Below are positions 50,950-63,029 of a DNA stretch of 64,000 nt, piece by piece. The translations under genes and the position numbers were made by a program. A model generated the notes under the pieces. It had not been told where the DNA came from. It made no database searches and was given only the letters and a program-made list of their open reading frames with translations. The stretch's first letter is position 1, and every line of letters starts with the position of its first letter. The stretch lies in contig OX344762.1 of assembly GCA_947034895.1 (NCBI GenBank), positions 20,626,760-20,690,759 on the forward strand. Reading direction: 5' to 3'. This stretch comes from Rhytidiadelphus loreus (Eukaryota; Streptophyta; Bryopsida; Hypnales; Hylocomiaceae).

Positions 50950-52330
50950 TTAAATTTTTAAGAATTATGGGTGTATTTTGATGTTTTTGTGTAGTTGTTG
51001 ATTGTTCTTTTTGCTAAGAGGGGTTATTTTATTTAGCTGATTAGTTGAATTGGGAGTTGTGGTGGAAAATTCTAGTCAGTTGATTATAACTTGGTAGACT
51101 CAGTCCTAGTTGGAATGTCAGTTGAAGTCATTTAAGTGGCCAATTTGGTTGTTACAATTGGTCTTCATCCTCCCGGGTTTCTATTTGAGGTTCTCTTTCT
51201 GCTTATTTTTTTTACCCATTATTGAGCGTTGCCGGTGTGTGTCCTAGCCAGTTTGTGTTGTGTAGTTATTTTTTGTTCTTGTGTATATTTGTGTGTCTGA
51301 GTGGGATGAGCTTGTGTTCTGTGGAGTGTCATGTGTGTGTTAATGTATTATGGAGTCTGTTTATGTCCTAGTTGGAGGATGTTTTGATTAGAAATTAATT
51401 GAAATTGAGATGAGTTTTAGTTGTGTACTAAATGAGATGAAATGTCTGTGAGCAATTTGGTTCTCATGTTGAAGTTCTGTGAATGAGAAGTTGTGAATCC
51501 TAATCGGTGATTTAGTATTAGTAGAGAAATGTGACGTAATTTGAGATTGGATAGGAATTAAAGATATGGATTAAGTGCAAATCAATAGGAATCAATTGTA
51601 GATCCTAGTTGGAATACTAAGCATAAATGTTTAACTAGATGGGTGTATACATCTTATGGATTTTTGTAATGGTGAACTTAACGTGAATTTGGAAATTAAT
51701 ACATGGAAATGTTTTCAGCCGAAGTGGGGTGTTGTATTGGAAATGAGTACGAATTGTGTATCATGTAAAAAATGCTGAGTATGTTTGGAGTTAATTCCAA
51801 GCTGCATGAATTGATAATCTTGAATGTAAAAACTGATGAATGATGAGGGTTAAATCTAATTGTAGAAGCCTAATTGAAAAGTTTGTATGTGTATTTGAGC
51901 ATTAATTCAATCCTAATTGAGTTATTTGTGAGCGAATGTTATGTTAATAAGAATCCAAGTTGGTCTGTAAGATGTAGGGTGATTGATGAGCGTCATTGCA
52001 TGTTTGTGAGGTTAAGTCCCGAGTTGAGATTAATTATTTAGAGATGGAGAATTATGAATTAGAAAAGAAATTGAAATCCAAAATGGCATGTAAAAATTGT
52101 AAATTTTGCCGGAAGCAAAGTTATTCCAGACTTGATTGTGTTACAACTATGATTCTCAAGGTGGAAAAGAAAGATCTTGTGGTTGTTGAAATTGAAGACA
52201 AAGATCAAGTTGGTGTAATTTAGTCCAAGTAGAAAGTTAGAAAGCCAGTTGGTCTGTACCTGATTCAAGAGCCAAATTGGGTTAACCAGTGATTGAAATT
52301 GCAGATTAATTAAAGGATGAAGTTGGTGAC
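50950..52330. other. C-depleted, strand-asymmetric region with CCTAGTTGGA motifs
   Basis: On the plus strand G greatly exceeds C. Variants of TCCTAGTTGGA recur near 51105, 51367 and 51601, with weaker forms (for example 'atccaagttgg') at 51955. The frame at 51996-52223 is Lys/Glu-rich and matches no family I recognise. The composition is the mirror image of 27100-28350. It is possibly untranslated retroelement interior; no LTRs found. Confidence 0.45.
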
Positions 52331-52442
52331 ATGAAGCCGATTTGGAAAAAAGGAAATTTGAAGAAGATTTAAAGAAGAAAGAAGAAAAAAAAAATATTAA
52401 AGATGAATAGAGAATAAAATGGGGAGAAAATCTTAACTCTTA

Positions 52443-52795
52443 GAGCATCTCCTACAGCCCTGTGGATCACCCGGCTCTCAGATGTCAGATCCATCCAACG
52501 AAGAGGAGAAGGCCGCTTATATCCCCACCGGTGCAACTCCATAAAACATGCGACCAACCAACCACAAGTCACACAACTCCCCAAAATATGCTCCCAACCA
52601 ATCACAAGTCACTTGTTATAACAACTTGCTAATCCCAAGACAATGAGAAGTAGATCGGGGCCGGCTCGTGTCCCTGTAAAATTGGCTTTTCTAGCGGGGC
52701 GGGCCAAAGCCGGGCCGCTCAAACACTAGAATTAATTGCTCTTCATCCAAAATTCTAGAGGGGAGGGCCGTTTGAACGGGCTGCAGGAGATGCTC
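52443..52795. mobile_element. Tourist/Harbinger-like MITE with exact TTA duplication (353 bp)
   Basis: The left end GAGCATCTCCTACAGCCC matches the right end in reverse complement (GAGCATCTCCTGCAGCCC) with one mismatch in 18. TTA at 52440-52442 and TTA at 52796-52798 are the target-site duplication. The interior is GC-rich on its right side (52655-52725) and carries no transposase. Confidence 0.85.
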
Positions 52796-53200
52796 TTACA
52801 TATGGCCTTTAAGAGTGGAGAGAATGAATCTAGCAATTACAGTATACGTGTGCGGAAAACAATGATGTTTGTGGTTAAGGAACAATATTCCTTATCTTTT
52901 TATATTTGCAATGACCAAGTAGGAATTTAACATGGAAGTAACCCTATTTAATTAGCCTCTCTAGGAACGAACTTTATACTATTAGTTTGGGGAATAATTT
53001 TCAATTAGGACCTAAGCTATATCTACAGGTTCACACTCTTGGGCTTACATAATAGTAAACTTCAATGATAATATGGTCAAACTTGAAGATCTTCCATCAT
53101 GGATGTGTTTCATTTTGCCATTAAAAATGAGTGGAATTTCCTTTTTAAAGATGAACTCACACATTATCTATAAGTCATGAAAGTTGAATTTTTGGGGGAA

Positions 53201-53309
53201 CATGATATTCGTTATTTTGGGAGTTTTCCTATCTCCCAATTTACGTCGGTTTGCGTTGAACTGCATACTCCTAAAACCATGGAATTCTCCCAAAATAACG
53301 AATATCGTG
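53201..53309. mobile_element. 109 bp foldback with 29 bp arms
   Basis: The left arm begins CATGATATTCGTTATTTTGG. The right arm in reverse complement begins CACGATATTCGTTATTTTGG. 26 of 29 arm bases match. It is a miniature hairpin element or the relic of a larger one. Confidence 0.75.
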
Positions 53310-54396
53310 TTGGGGGTGAAAAATTGAAATTAGAATGAATTTTTGAAAAAGAAGTGAAGAAAATTCATATTAGGTATAAAATAAACCAATTTTTTTAAAA
53401 ATTTTACAAGAGATTTCACCACATGTGTATATTATAAAAATATAACATCATAAGCAAACCAAATTTCCTAATCATTCTATAATCGAAAACTCAATTGATT
53501 GTAGAAAAAGGCCCTAAAATTCAATTGTCAATATATATATTCAATTTTGAATGTAAAAAAAATTGGTGTAGAAACTTGGCTTAATGAGTTTTATTTTATT
53601 CATTGGACTAAAATTTAAAAATATTATTTTAATGGCTAAATTAGAAGCAAGGAGGTAGGAATTGCCAAATATATTAAAAAGGCATCTTTTGTGACTCATG
53701 GATGTAGTATCTTCTTCTCTAAATTTTTTTGTAAGTGCTCAAAGAGAGACTTTCTACCACCAAATACTATATATACACTCAAAGAACTCTAAAATATAAT
53801 TGGATGAAAAACATCCATTTTCAAGAAGAACTAGTTGTATTTGACCATTCATCAAGCATTTTGGGGTACTCAAGCAAACACTTTAAGATTAACCTCATGG
53901 CACTATCCATTGAAATCATGAAATCACAACCCAATTTCAAACCTTTTAGCTCTATCTTACACTCCATTCTATGTGATCCAAGAACAATTTTCACTACATT
54001 TGAATGAATTGGAACATGGTAGAATTGCATTCAATTAATGGGTCACAATTGAGATATGGATGATTTTGGATGAAAATTTTCATAATCAAACTAGAGATTT
54101 TTATATCAGATGAAGATTGTTTCCTCAGAGATTTCTCGCAACATTCTACTCTAAGATAAAATTCCCTAGGAAAGAGTCTTCATCCTATACTTATCAATTC
54201 TATTGGTCATCCAACTACAATAAATGCTATTTTGGGGCCATCTTTGAGCTTTGAATTTCCGCATTTTTCTTTTCCTTTTTAATCATTTGCCAATTTTTGG
54301 TTGCATAATCTTACATAGTCTTTAACATTCAATAGCATACATTGTTATTGCCATGGCTCTATAATAGATGGTGTAGAATATTCTAAACCCAATAAT
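53310..54396. other. AT-rich intergenic DNA
   Basis: No feature supported. The opposed frames at 53735-54030 lie on both strands of the same stretch and are likely incidental. Confidence 0.5.
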
Positions 54397-55663
54397 CACT
54401 ATAAGAAAACAAGTTTTTTTTTATGTTGCTGGAAACATGGACGGCGTCTTCTTTGACGCAGAAGTAATCAACATAGATGTCTCCTAAAATCCATTATATT
54501 TGACAGGCAAAAAACGTGCAAAAATCACAAAAAACACGCCATTTGCAAGCTTGTTTTTTTGTAACAGCACACATGAGAAGGTGAAGAAAGTTTTGCAAAG
54601 GTCGACAATTGGAGGCCATGTCAGTGCCACATGCTCGACTACTGCCACGTCATTTTTTTTTTCATCTATGCCGTTGTCAACGTGGTATTTGACGTGGAGG
54701 CGGGAAATTGTGATGTCATCACTGACGTGGAGGCCACGTCAACTCATTTTTGTGTCATTTGAATAATTTAATGGTGTTTTTTGAGATGTCAAATTAGACT
54801 TTTTTTGCAACGTTAAATTACACGTTTTTTCAAACATCAATTGCTGCATATCCTACCTACAAGGCAATATCAATAAATATTTAATATTTAATATAAATTT
54901 AAAAAAATGAAATGAACAAATAAATTTTTTATATTCAACAAAAATTGAAGAAAACTTACCATCAATCATTAAAAGAATTTTTAATGGCCAAATGAAGGAC
55001 TTACTTCATTAAAAGTTAATAAAAATGAAGGGTAAAGAAATTGTACTTATATCCATTCTCTGCCCATGGAAAGACAAATAATATGGGATAAGTAGAATAT
55101 GGCTATTTTACTTGTCTACATATTGACGTTGTTTCTGACATGTACATGTTTTATCAAACACATAGATGTTGCTTCAGACATCTTGACGTTTTTGTGGACA
55201 TTTCACTTTGAACACAATTTTTGTTTGATATATCCCATATCGACTGTCTCTCTTCCTACCTCTCCACTTGTATAAAGACCATATGTTTTCATCTATGGAA
55301 TACATCCATTTTCATCCATCCATTTTTTTTGGGAAAGCATGCCACGTCACTTCATTTTCCCTAATTTTTTTATATAAGGTCAATATTTTTCTATTGATTG
55401 TAGTAATTTTTAGTAATTTATCCATAGTCAAAGTGGACTTCATGTTGACGTGGAAGTCTATGTTTTTTGGGATGTGACAACAAAACATGAGCTTGTTTTT
55501 TCAAACATCGTTAAGAACATCTCTTTCTATGTGACATCTACTTGTTCTCCAACATCAAATCAAATTCACACTTTTGCACCTATTCATTGCTTAACGCTTG
55601 ACATCTTAGCAAATATGACACGTTTCGGTCCAACAACAACAAAATTGTGGTTTTCTTATAGTG
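54397..55663. mobile_element. Non-autonomous CACTA (En/Spm) transposon with exact 3 bp duplication
   Basis: The element starts CACTATAAGAAAACAAG and ends, in reverse complement, CACTATAAGAAAACCACAA, so the first 14 bases are identical. It is flanked on both sides by AAT (54394-54396 and 55664-55666), the 3 bp target-site duplication expected for this superfamily. Subterminal repeats are visible, with many TGACGT and ACATC/GATGT words. At 1267 bp it is far too short for TNPA/TNPD-type genes. Frames at 54500-54766 and 55268-55683 match no transposase, so it would need an autonomous partner elsewhere. Confidence 0.9.
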
Positions 55664-57874
55664 AATACTTCATTAGTAGCTAAATGGATAGGTGGAGAAT
55701 CAATGTAATGAGTAGGGTGCATGTGAGAAAGGTAATAGGCATGAAGGCTTTTGAATGTATTGTCAAAGGTGTTCTCTTTTATTTATTGTAGATGGAAATC
55801 AAGTAACAAAACTACAAAACTAATTGTAGAGAATGCAAAGATCTTTAGGTAAGTTATATTGCACATTACATGTTTTTAGAGGGCCTTTGGAAGACTGCGA
55901 GTTCCCCACAATTTTCACTAGACTAGTAGTCCGACGTGGCAGAGAGACTACCACATTGGATAAGTTTAAAAAACAATAATATTTTAATATTTTTTTGAAT
56001 TTTGTTATTATTAATCATAAATAATTTGACTATCCCGCCATGGTTCATATCATGAGAAACCAGGCCGAAACAATCTTTTAGAGGCCTTAGCTTGGGCCTT
56101 AGAAATCACGTAATGCCTAAGATTATTCTCCTAATCTAGTAGCAATTGCACCAAAATGAAAAATTTCTCTATAAAAATTTGATTTGGCCCCTTGGTGGAA
56201 CTAGGAGTTATAAGAGAAAACTTCCATGCTGTATCAAAATTGGAAATGAGTTTTCAAGTTTTTTAGATTTGGAGGTGCTTTCATTAAGTTTCATGATGTT
56301 TTCACTTCTGTCACTATGCACTCAAAATTTTAATTAATTAATTTTAAACTCCCCTCCAACCCCCCCAACCCAGGTTTAAGAAAAAATTTAATTAAAATTA
56401 ATTTCTTAATTTTTCATCCTCCCTCCCCCTACTTGTAATTTTTTGAATGAGATTTACACGACAAACAATACGGGACAATGAAAATCCCGTATTTCGTATC
56501 CATATATCGTATCTGTATCATATCCATATCCGTATTGTACAATATTTCAATATCAAATATTTGTATTTTGGTATAGTATCTGTATTGTACAATATTTCAA
56601 TATCAAATATTTGTATTTTGGTATAGTATCCGTATTCATATTCTGGTTTTGTATCCATATTTTGATTTTGTATCCGTATTTGTATTTGGATGGATGGCTT
56701 AGATTCAATCTCAAAGATCAACGGCTTAAGAAAATTTGAGAAATCAATGGCAATTTGGAAGGGGAAGCATTTAAAAAAAATCAACGGCCTATTCATTTTT
56801 GGAAGAGGGGGGGAGATAACTAATGGCAAACTAGATGTGTGACTGCCTCTTTTGGGTGCATAGTGAGCTATGAGAAACCACATTTTAGGAGTAGCTTTTC
56901 TAGTTATTAACAAGTTTCAATGTATTATGATAGTAGGAAGTGTCCCACATCTTAATATTGGACAAAGCTTGAGAATAGTTGATTCACTATGATTAATTGA
57001 GATTCAAAGTTCTGCAAAAAACACAACTATTGCATTTTTACTATGAGCATTTAGTTGACCTATTAAGGACCATAGTTGACTTGGGGGGCAAACAAGACGA
57101 TTTGTGGTCTTAAGCAGGATATGGAAAAAAATACCAAACAATGATGCATTCTAGAGATTTGACCTAATTGATGGATTTTGCATGAATGCTTGTATTTTTG
57201 CAGTAAATGCATGATAAGTTTTGCATTGATTTTTGTATTGATTTTTGTATTTTTAGTCAATATTTCGTTCATTTTTTACCTCCAAAATTGCATATTAGCA
57301 CAAATTGTCATTATTCTTGTCCCAATGCATTTGGTTCACAATTCCCCACACCCGTCTTCTTTTGTCCGTATCCAAATTCATTATAAAACTCTATCTACCA
57401 ATGAAAAAGTGTCAATTTTGACTAGAAAGTGGTCAATCGGTCCTTAATGAGTTAAGCTTCCACCTTGCTTCAAACTACCTCATATTCTTGAAATGCTTGT
57501 AATGCATAGAGTTGTTGGAGGCACTCTTTCCTTTATACTTAACCAAATCATATTATATTCAATTCTTTACTCGTCAAAGTCTCATATGCATTGATATTTA
57601 ACATGTTTGTTAGAATGCAAAGGCATAGTGAAGGCAAGTATATTTATATACCATGTTTTATCAACAGAATGTTGTATTGTGAAAAACACAAGATGTAATA
57701 CATGCCAATATATAGCCATATTAAACCAACCTATAATATGAATATATTAGAGAAAAATATTTTGCAAAATGCAACTTTTTGCTAGTTATATTGGATTTCT
57801 TTCTTTGGCAAAATAGCGACTAAGAGCTCAAAATTTCACTAGCCCACATCATAAGCACATTGGTTATAGAAGGG
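55664..57874. other. Intergenic DNA with short tandem repeat
   Basis: Includes the 50 bp tandem pair at 56531-56630 and surrounding 'gtatcc(a/g)tat' words. The reverse frame at 56518-56913 is an Ile/Tyr-rich translation of that repeat. No gene supported. Confidence 0.45.
56531..56630. repeat. 50 bp tandem duplication
   Basis: 56531-56580 and 56581-56630 are identical except for the first base (c/t). They lie inside a longer stretch of GTATCCGTAT-like words (56480-56690). The near-identity implies a recent duplication. Confidence 0.9.
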
Positions 57875-59395
57875 TGTGAGCCTCAAATTTGTCACTTGGA
57901 ACTCATAGTTTTCTTTTTTTTAGTTTGTTGCAAATTAAGGCATAAAATAATACAAAAAGCCCCAAAAAGAGTGTGGAACCAAAATAGGTATATCACGTAC
58001 CAATATAGCATTTGGTCATAAATAGCCTTTCACCCGTAGAATACCTACAAACCCCACTTGTATATAGGTTAGAACCCGTAAATAGTGGGAAACAACAGGG
58101 CTACCGAGAACTTATCCGAAATAGCCCAAATCCAGTGCATGTGACCGTGATAGGCTAAATTGGTCCCAGGAGAGTTAGGGAGGTCCCCACATCAATCTCC
58201 AAAGATAGATTCTAGTTTTCCTATTCCATCGACAAAATATTAGGAACCTCAATTGTTAGCTTGCAGATGTCACTTGTCCAAGACAGGCCACATGGAGGAA
58301 TCCACGGCCGCTAGATAGTGTTCTTGGATTTGGAACATGTCAGGGTATCCACAGCAAAATCCATTTGCCAAGATTCCCTCCCGTGTGAAAGATTCCTTCA
58401 CTACTGGTGGTTCAAGAGAAGCCAGTTTTGCCTTGCCATTGATTGTGTGCCGGATTAGCCCAAAACTTAGCACGTGGCTTGGGGGATTCCATGAGAGGTT
58501 CCCCCAAAAGTCTCGGTTTTTTCTGATCTCCAGAGGATCTTTTTCCGAGCGGTCAACCGCCAAAAGCCACGACGGGAAATTCATATAGATTATCCAGGTT
58601 GTGTTAAAATCTCACTAAAAATTAGATTAGCATATTTTATGTTAATAACGCATCCTGACAAATTTCATGGTGTTCCGATAATGGGAGGCAGCCGAATCAT
58701 CAACATTCCTCTAATTATTAATTACGGCAAGATCTTTGTAGAGTTGACCGGCGTCCCGGGAGCGTACGAAGTTGGAATGAAGACATCAAGGAGTCTTTTC
58801 TTACTCCCTAGAGTCCCCCAACAACCCTAGCTAGTTACCCAGGCCCAAAAGGTAAACTCCAGAAGTTAATTTTTTACCTTTTTACTGGTTTTAGTTAGTG
58901 CTGGTTTTTGATGGGGTTTTCATGATAGAAACATGGGTAAGCAGTCTTGTAGATTAAAAATGGCCTTCTGAAGCCATTGGCGCAATCCATTTGCAGTTCG
59001 GAGTTAAACTCCAAAAGATAGATGTTAGGATTAGCGTAAAATCCAAAGTTAGGTGAAAATCTCAAAGGATAAGGATGACAATCCGGACGGATGAGGTTAC
59101 TAGTAATAAGTCGAGGGGGGGAGTGGGCCCTTGGAATCCTATAAAAGGGGGCCCTTCTCCCTCCCAAAACACCCCCTTTTTTGTACTTTGGACCGTTCGT
59201 CCCACTTTGTGTGAAACACTTAGTCTTGGTCTTAGGCTTCTTGTAGAGCCATTGTTGGTGTCTTGCAAGGAGTGTGGGGGTCCTTCTACATCTTATTGTT
59301 CCATTGAGTCAATAGTCGATACCTTGTTGCCACGAAGTATTGTGTCAAGCTCCTTGTCTTTGAAGTTTGTTTTATTGGACTAACTCTAGAGATCA
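57875..59395 (+). mobile_element. LTR of a retrotransposon derivative (plus orientation, 5' LTR position)
   Basis: Begins TGTGAGCCTCAAATTTGTCA and ends CTAACTCTAGAGATCA, so it has TG...CA ends. Its length is 1521 bp. The reverse complement of 61537-63029 matches it over most of its length, with mainly C/T and A/G differences, then diverges in the last 200 bp or so after a CCCTCCCAAAACACCCC block. A TATAAAAG box at 59140-59147 marks the promoter. Frames on both strands at 58270-58588 are open in both copies but show no coding-type substitution pattern. Confidence 0.8.
59140..59147 (+). promoter_or_regulatory. LTR TATA box
   Basis: TATAAAAG followed by GGGGCCCTTCTCCCTCCC. The same arrangement occurs in the inverted LTR (61803-61811). 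Similarity between the two LTRs breaks down shortly downstream, so transcription probably starts near the CCTCCCAAAACACC block. Confidence 0.65.
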
Positions 59396-60710
59396 CTGTG
59401 GGCGCTTATTTACCCACCCTTGGTAAATCGGCGAACACAACCAGGTTCTAGTCCTATGATAGTTTCCTACTCTAATGGGTGTTTAAGCGTCAATCCATTG
59501 TGCCTTCCAAGCAATGGATCTTTTTTGCTAATTCCCTAATCGTGACTCTCTAATTCCCTAATCGTGACTCTCTAATTGTGATTCTAAATGACTTCTAAGT
59601 TGGCTATCGTGCTAGGTTATGTTTTGTGTTTCCTATTCCTAAGTTTACTCTATTGTTCTAAGGTGGAAGATCATCTCATGCCATTTCTAAAAACCTAAGG
59701 CCCGTGCGAATTGGACTCTCTAATGACCCGCTATGGCCGGATGAAGTATTGGCTGCTTGGCTATCAAACTTCATCCATGGTTTTCTATAGGTTTCTAATT
59801 CCAATTGAGGGCGAAATTTGACCTACGAACCTGACTCTATGGGTCCTAACTAAATCCTAAGTTCCAACTTGGTTGGATGAAATTTCCATGGTTTCATCCG
59901 TCATGGGTTCTAAACTTCATCCGTTTGTATCGTGGTCGTCCTGACTCTGATTTGGGCGTGTCTTATGTTTTTGGAAACCTCTCACAGTCTAATCTAAGAT
60001 TTACTAATCATATCTGCCCTGAATTGGACTCTAATGGTACCTAGCTCTCGGCATGGTTGAGATTTTTACCCCTAGTGGGCCAATGACACGGGGGGAGTTT
60101 AGGTTCTTACACTGGCATGGTGGCCCATGAGGAGGGCGGTCAATTCACCTTCTTCCACCATGGTAAGTTGTGGTTGTAGGCCACGCGTTGGTTGGCACCG
60201 TACATATTCAAAAGACTAGCACTTCTTTCCCTACATGCCACTTCCCTCTTTCTCTTTTTCTTTTTTCTCAACCCACGTGCCCCATTGATGGGGAGTGGTG
60301 GGTTGGACACCTACCTACTTAGAAGGTCAAACTATGGCCTAACTACCACTTACGCGTCATCTTATCCTAATGCGGAAGGAATCTAGAAAGTCAAAATATG
60401 GCCTAACTACTACTTACGCCCGTCTCACTTTAATGGTGGAGTGGATTTCCCTTCTACCCTACCGATGGTGCCCCATTCCTATCTAAGCTTCCTCCCTACT
60501 TCTCCTTATTGCATTTGGAGGTGGTGATGTGTGGTGTTGGAGGGGAGAGTTGGTGAGGTGAAATGGAAACGTCTCTTATCTTTTGGGTGCACCTTTCTTA
60601 GTGTGGATGGTGGGTTTCTTCCCTTCCTAGTCTAACTCTTGCTAGTTAGGCTCTACTCTTTCCTATTACTAGCCTAGCCTCTATAATTTCTATGCTAACT
60701 TCCTTCCCTT

Positions 60711-60788
60711 GTTTTCTACACTATCTACTTTGCTAATCCCCCCCTCCTAGTTTTCTACACTATCTACTTTGCTAATATTCCCCCCTAG
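60711..60788. repeat. 39 bp tandem duplication
   Basis: GTTTTCTACACTATCTACTT plus TGCTAAT and a C-rich tail occurs at 60711 and again at 60750, with differences only in the tail. Confidence 0.9.
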
Positions 60789-60824
60789 TTTCCTAAAATC
60801 CCCCCCCAAACTAACTACCCCCGA

Positions 60825-61005
60825 TCCAGAACTAGGCGAGCTGCGAGATGGTTGCTTGGGCAAGCTGTCTGGGCTGAGCCGGCAGGTAAGCTGCCTGTGG
60901 TGGCCGCCGGGTTGAGCTGCGGGCAAACTACCTGGGCTGAGCCGCCAGGCAAGCTGCCGGCTGACTGCTTGGCGAGCTGTTTGGACTGAGCTGCCGGGCA
61001 ACCCC
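60825..61005. repeat. GC-rich degenerate minisatellite in LTR element interior
   Basis: Imperfect repeats of a GAGCTGCCGGGCAAGCTGCC-type unit, with spacings of about 20-50 bp. It is much richer in GC than its surroundings. A related array lies in the inverted copy at 63598-63830. Confidence 0.7.
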
Positions 61006-61536
61006 CCCCAAAAAACGCACACGCGTCTTGAGCTAACGGGACGGAGGGCCCCCACTCCCTTGGAAGTTATAACAAGACGTAAACCAATATTGACTCTCAA
61101 GGTTAACACGCTATTTTTGGAGGCTAAACTTTGAATAATTTCCAAAACGTTTTGGAAACTAAATTTTGGAAACTAAATTTTGGAACTAACTACGGAGGAG
61201 GTGCAAGGCTTCGCCGTCAATTTGGCTTTAACACCAAATTTAGGACTTTTGCCTTCCCTAGAGGTTCAAAGCTCCGCTGTGCGGTGAACTTTAATACACA
61301 ATTTAGGACTAAACTTTGAACAAGGAACGGTGGGTCTGGTTACCCCAAGGGGAACTACCCCACTCTTTTCCAAACACGGACACAAAGACTCGAATCAAAT
61401 GCAAAAGCAATAGACTTGGTTAGTAACGAAGCACAAAGAGAGACGTGGTTAATAAAGGAAGGTTAGTGCAACATAAAATAACACCATATGAAACTAGAAG
61501 CCCCCTAAAGTGGCATCACCAAGGTACGGTGGAGGG

Positions 61537-63029
61537 TGGTTCTAGGGTTAGTACAAGACGTAGACGAAGGACACTCAAAAAGACTTGAATGGTAAGAAAA
61601 CTTCAAAGGCCACACAAGAGTTAAAAGACAAGAAAGAAGGGCCCCCCACTAACCTTCAACACTAAAATTGCAACAACAAAAAGGAGCAAAGTGCTCCAAA
61701 AACACCGTAGGAAGTTTTGACCAAAAATTGCCAAAACCAAGAGAGGTTGGACCCACGGACCCAAAACAAGTATTGGGGGTGTTTTGGGAGGGAGAAGGGC
61801 CCCTTTTTATAGGTTCCCAAGGGACCCCCCCCTCGACTAGTAATCTCATTCATCTGGATTTTCATCCAAATTTGAGATTTTCACCTAATTTTGGGTTTTA
61901 CGCTGGCCCTAACTTCTAACTTTTGGAGGTTAACTCGGAATTGCAAATGGATTGCGCCAATGGCTTTAGAATGCCATTTTTACCCTAGAAAATCTCCTTA
62001 CCCCTATTTCTATCACAAAAAACCCATCGGAAACTACTGCCAACTAGGGCCAATTAAAAAGGTAAAAACCTAACTTTTGGGGTTTACCTCTTTTGGCCTG
62101 GGTAACTAGCTAGGGTTGTTGAGGAGGCTCTAGGGAGTAAGAAAAGACTCCTTGATGTCTTCGTTCCGACTTCGTACACTCCCGGGACACCAATCAACCC
62201 TGCAAAGATCTTGCCGTAATTATTAATTGGGGGAATGTTGTCGATTTTGGCTGCCTCCCGCTATCGGAACACCATGAAATTTGTCAGGGCACGTTATTAT
62301 CATAAAAGATGCTAGTCTAATTTTTAGTGAGATTTTACCTTTGGCGGTTGATTGCTCGGAAAAAAATCCTTTGGAGATCAGAAAAAAGCGAGACTTTTTG
62401 GGGAACCTCTCATGGAGTCCCCCAAGCCACGTGCCAAGTCTTGGGCTAATCTGGCACACAATCGGTGGCGAGGCAAAATTGGCTTCTCTTGAACCACCAA
62501 TAGTGAAGGAATCTTTCACACGGGAGGGAATTTTGGCAAACAGATTTCGCTGTGGATACCCCGACATATTCCCGATCCAAGAACACAATCCGGTGGCCGT
62601 GGATTCCTCCATGTGGCCTGTCTTGGACAAGTAACATCTGCAAGCTAACAATTTGGATTCCTAACGTTTCGTCGATGGAATGGGGAAACTAGAACCTATC
62701 TTTAGAGATTTATGTGGGGACCTCCCTAACTCTCCTAAGACCAATTTAGCCTATCATGGTCACATGCACTAGGTTTGGACTATTTTGGGTAAGTTCCCGG
62801 TAGCCTTATTGTTTCCCACTATTTACGGGTTCTAACCTATATACAAGTTGGTTTTGTGGGTAATCTATGGATAAAAGGCTATTTATGACCATATGCTATA
62901 CTGGTACGTGACATACCTATTTTAGTTCTACACTCTTTTTTGGGCTTTTCGTAGTACTTTATGCCTTAATTTGTAACAAATTAAAAAAAAAAAAACTATG
63001 AGTCCCAAGTGACGAATTTGGGGCTCACA
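61537..63029 (-). mobile_element. Second LTR, inverted (minus orientation)
   Basis: On the minus strand it begins TGTGAGCCCCAAATTCGTCA at 63029 and ends CTAACCCTAGAACCA at 61537 (1493 bp). It matches 57875-59395. On its minus-strand upstream side (63030 onward) is ATAGGGGTGAT, a purine-rich tract in the polypurine position, so this is the 3' LTR of a minus-strand element. On the other side it abuts the 3' internal end of the plus-strand element instead of a primer-binding site. Confidence 0.8.
61803..61811 (-). promoter_or_regulatory. TATA box of the inverted LTR
   Basis: TATAAAAAG on the minus strand, followed by GGGCCCTTCTCCC as in the plus-oriented LTR. Confidence 0.6.

Larger units (their letters stand above)
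59396..61536 (+). mobile_element. Non-coding internal region of the LTR element
   Basis: Lies between the plus-strand LTR and the inverted LTR. TGGGCGC, starting at 59399, might be a primer-binding site, but I cannot match it to a tRNA. No gag, protease, reverse transcriptase or integrase motif is visible. The frames are short and interrupted. It contains a 39 bp tandem pair (60711-60788), a GC-rich minisatellite (about 60825-61005) and a 3' block (61131-61536). That block ends in a purine-rich GGTGGAGGG just before the next LTR, in the position of a polypurine tract. This fits a large non-autonomous (LARD-type) derivative. Confidence 0.65.

Noticed and set aside
51996..52223. 75-codon Lys/Glu-rich frame with Cys residues (CKNCKFC), considered as a zinc knuckle
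   Set aside because: The spacing does not fit a CCHC knuckle, and the frame lies in a skewed non-coding block.
56518..56913. 131-codon reverse frame
   Set aside because: About half of it is the translation of the 50 bp tandem repeat and related GTATCC words.
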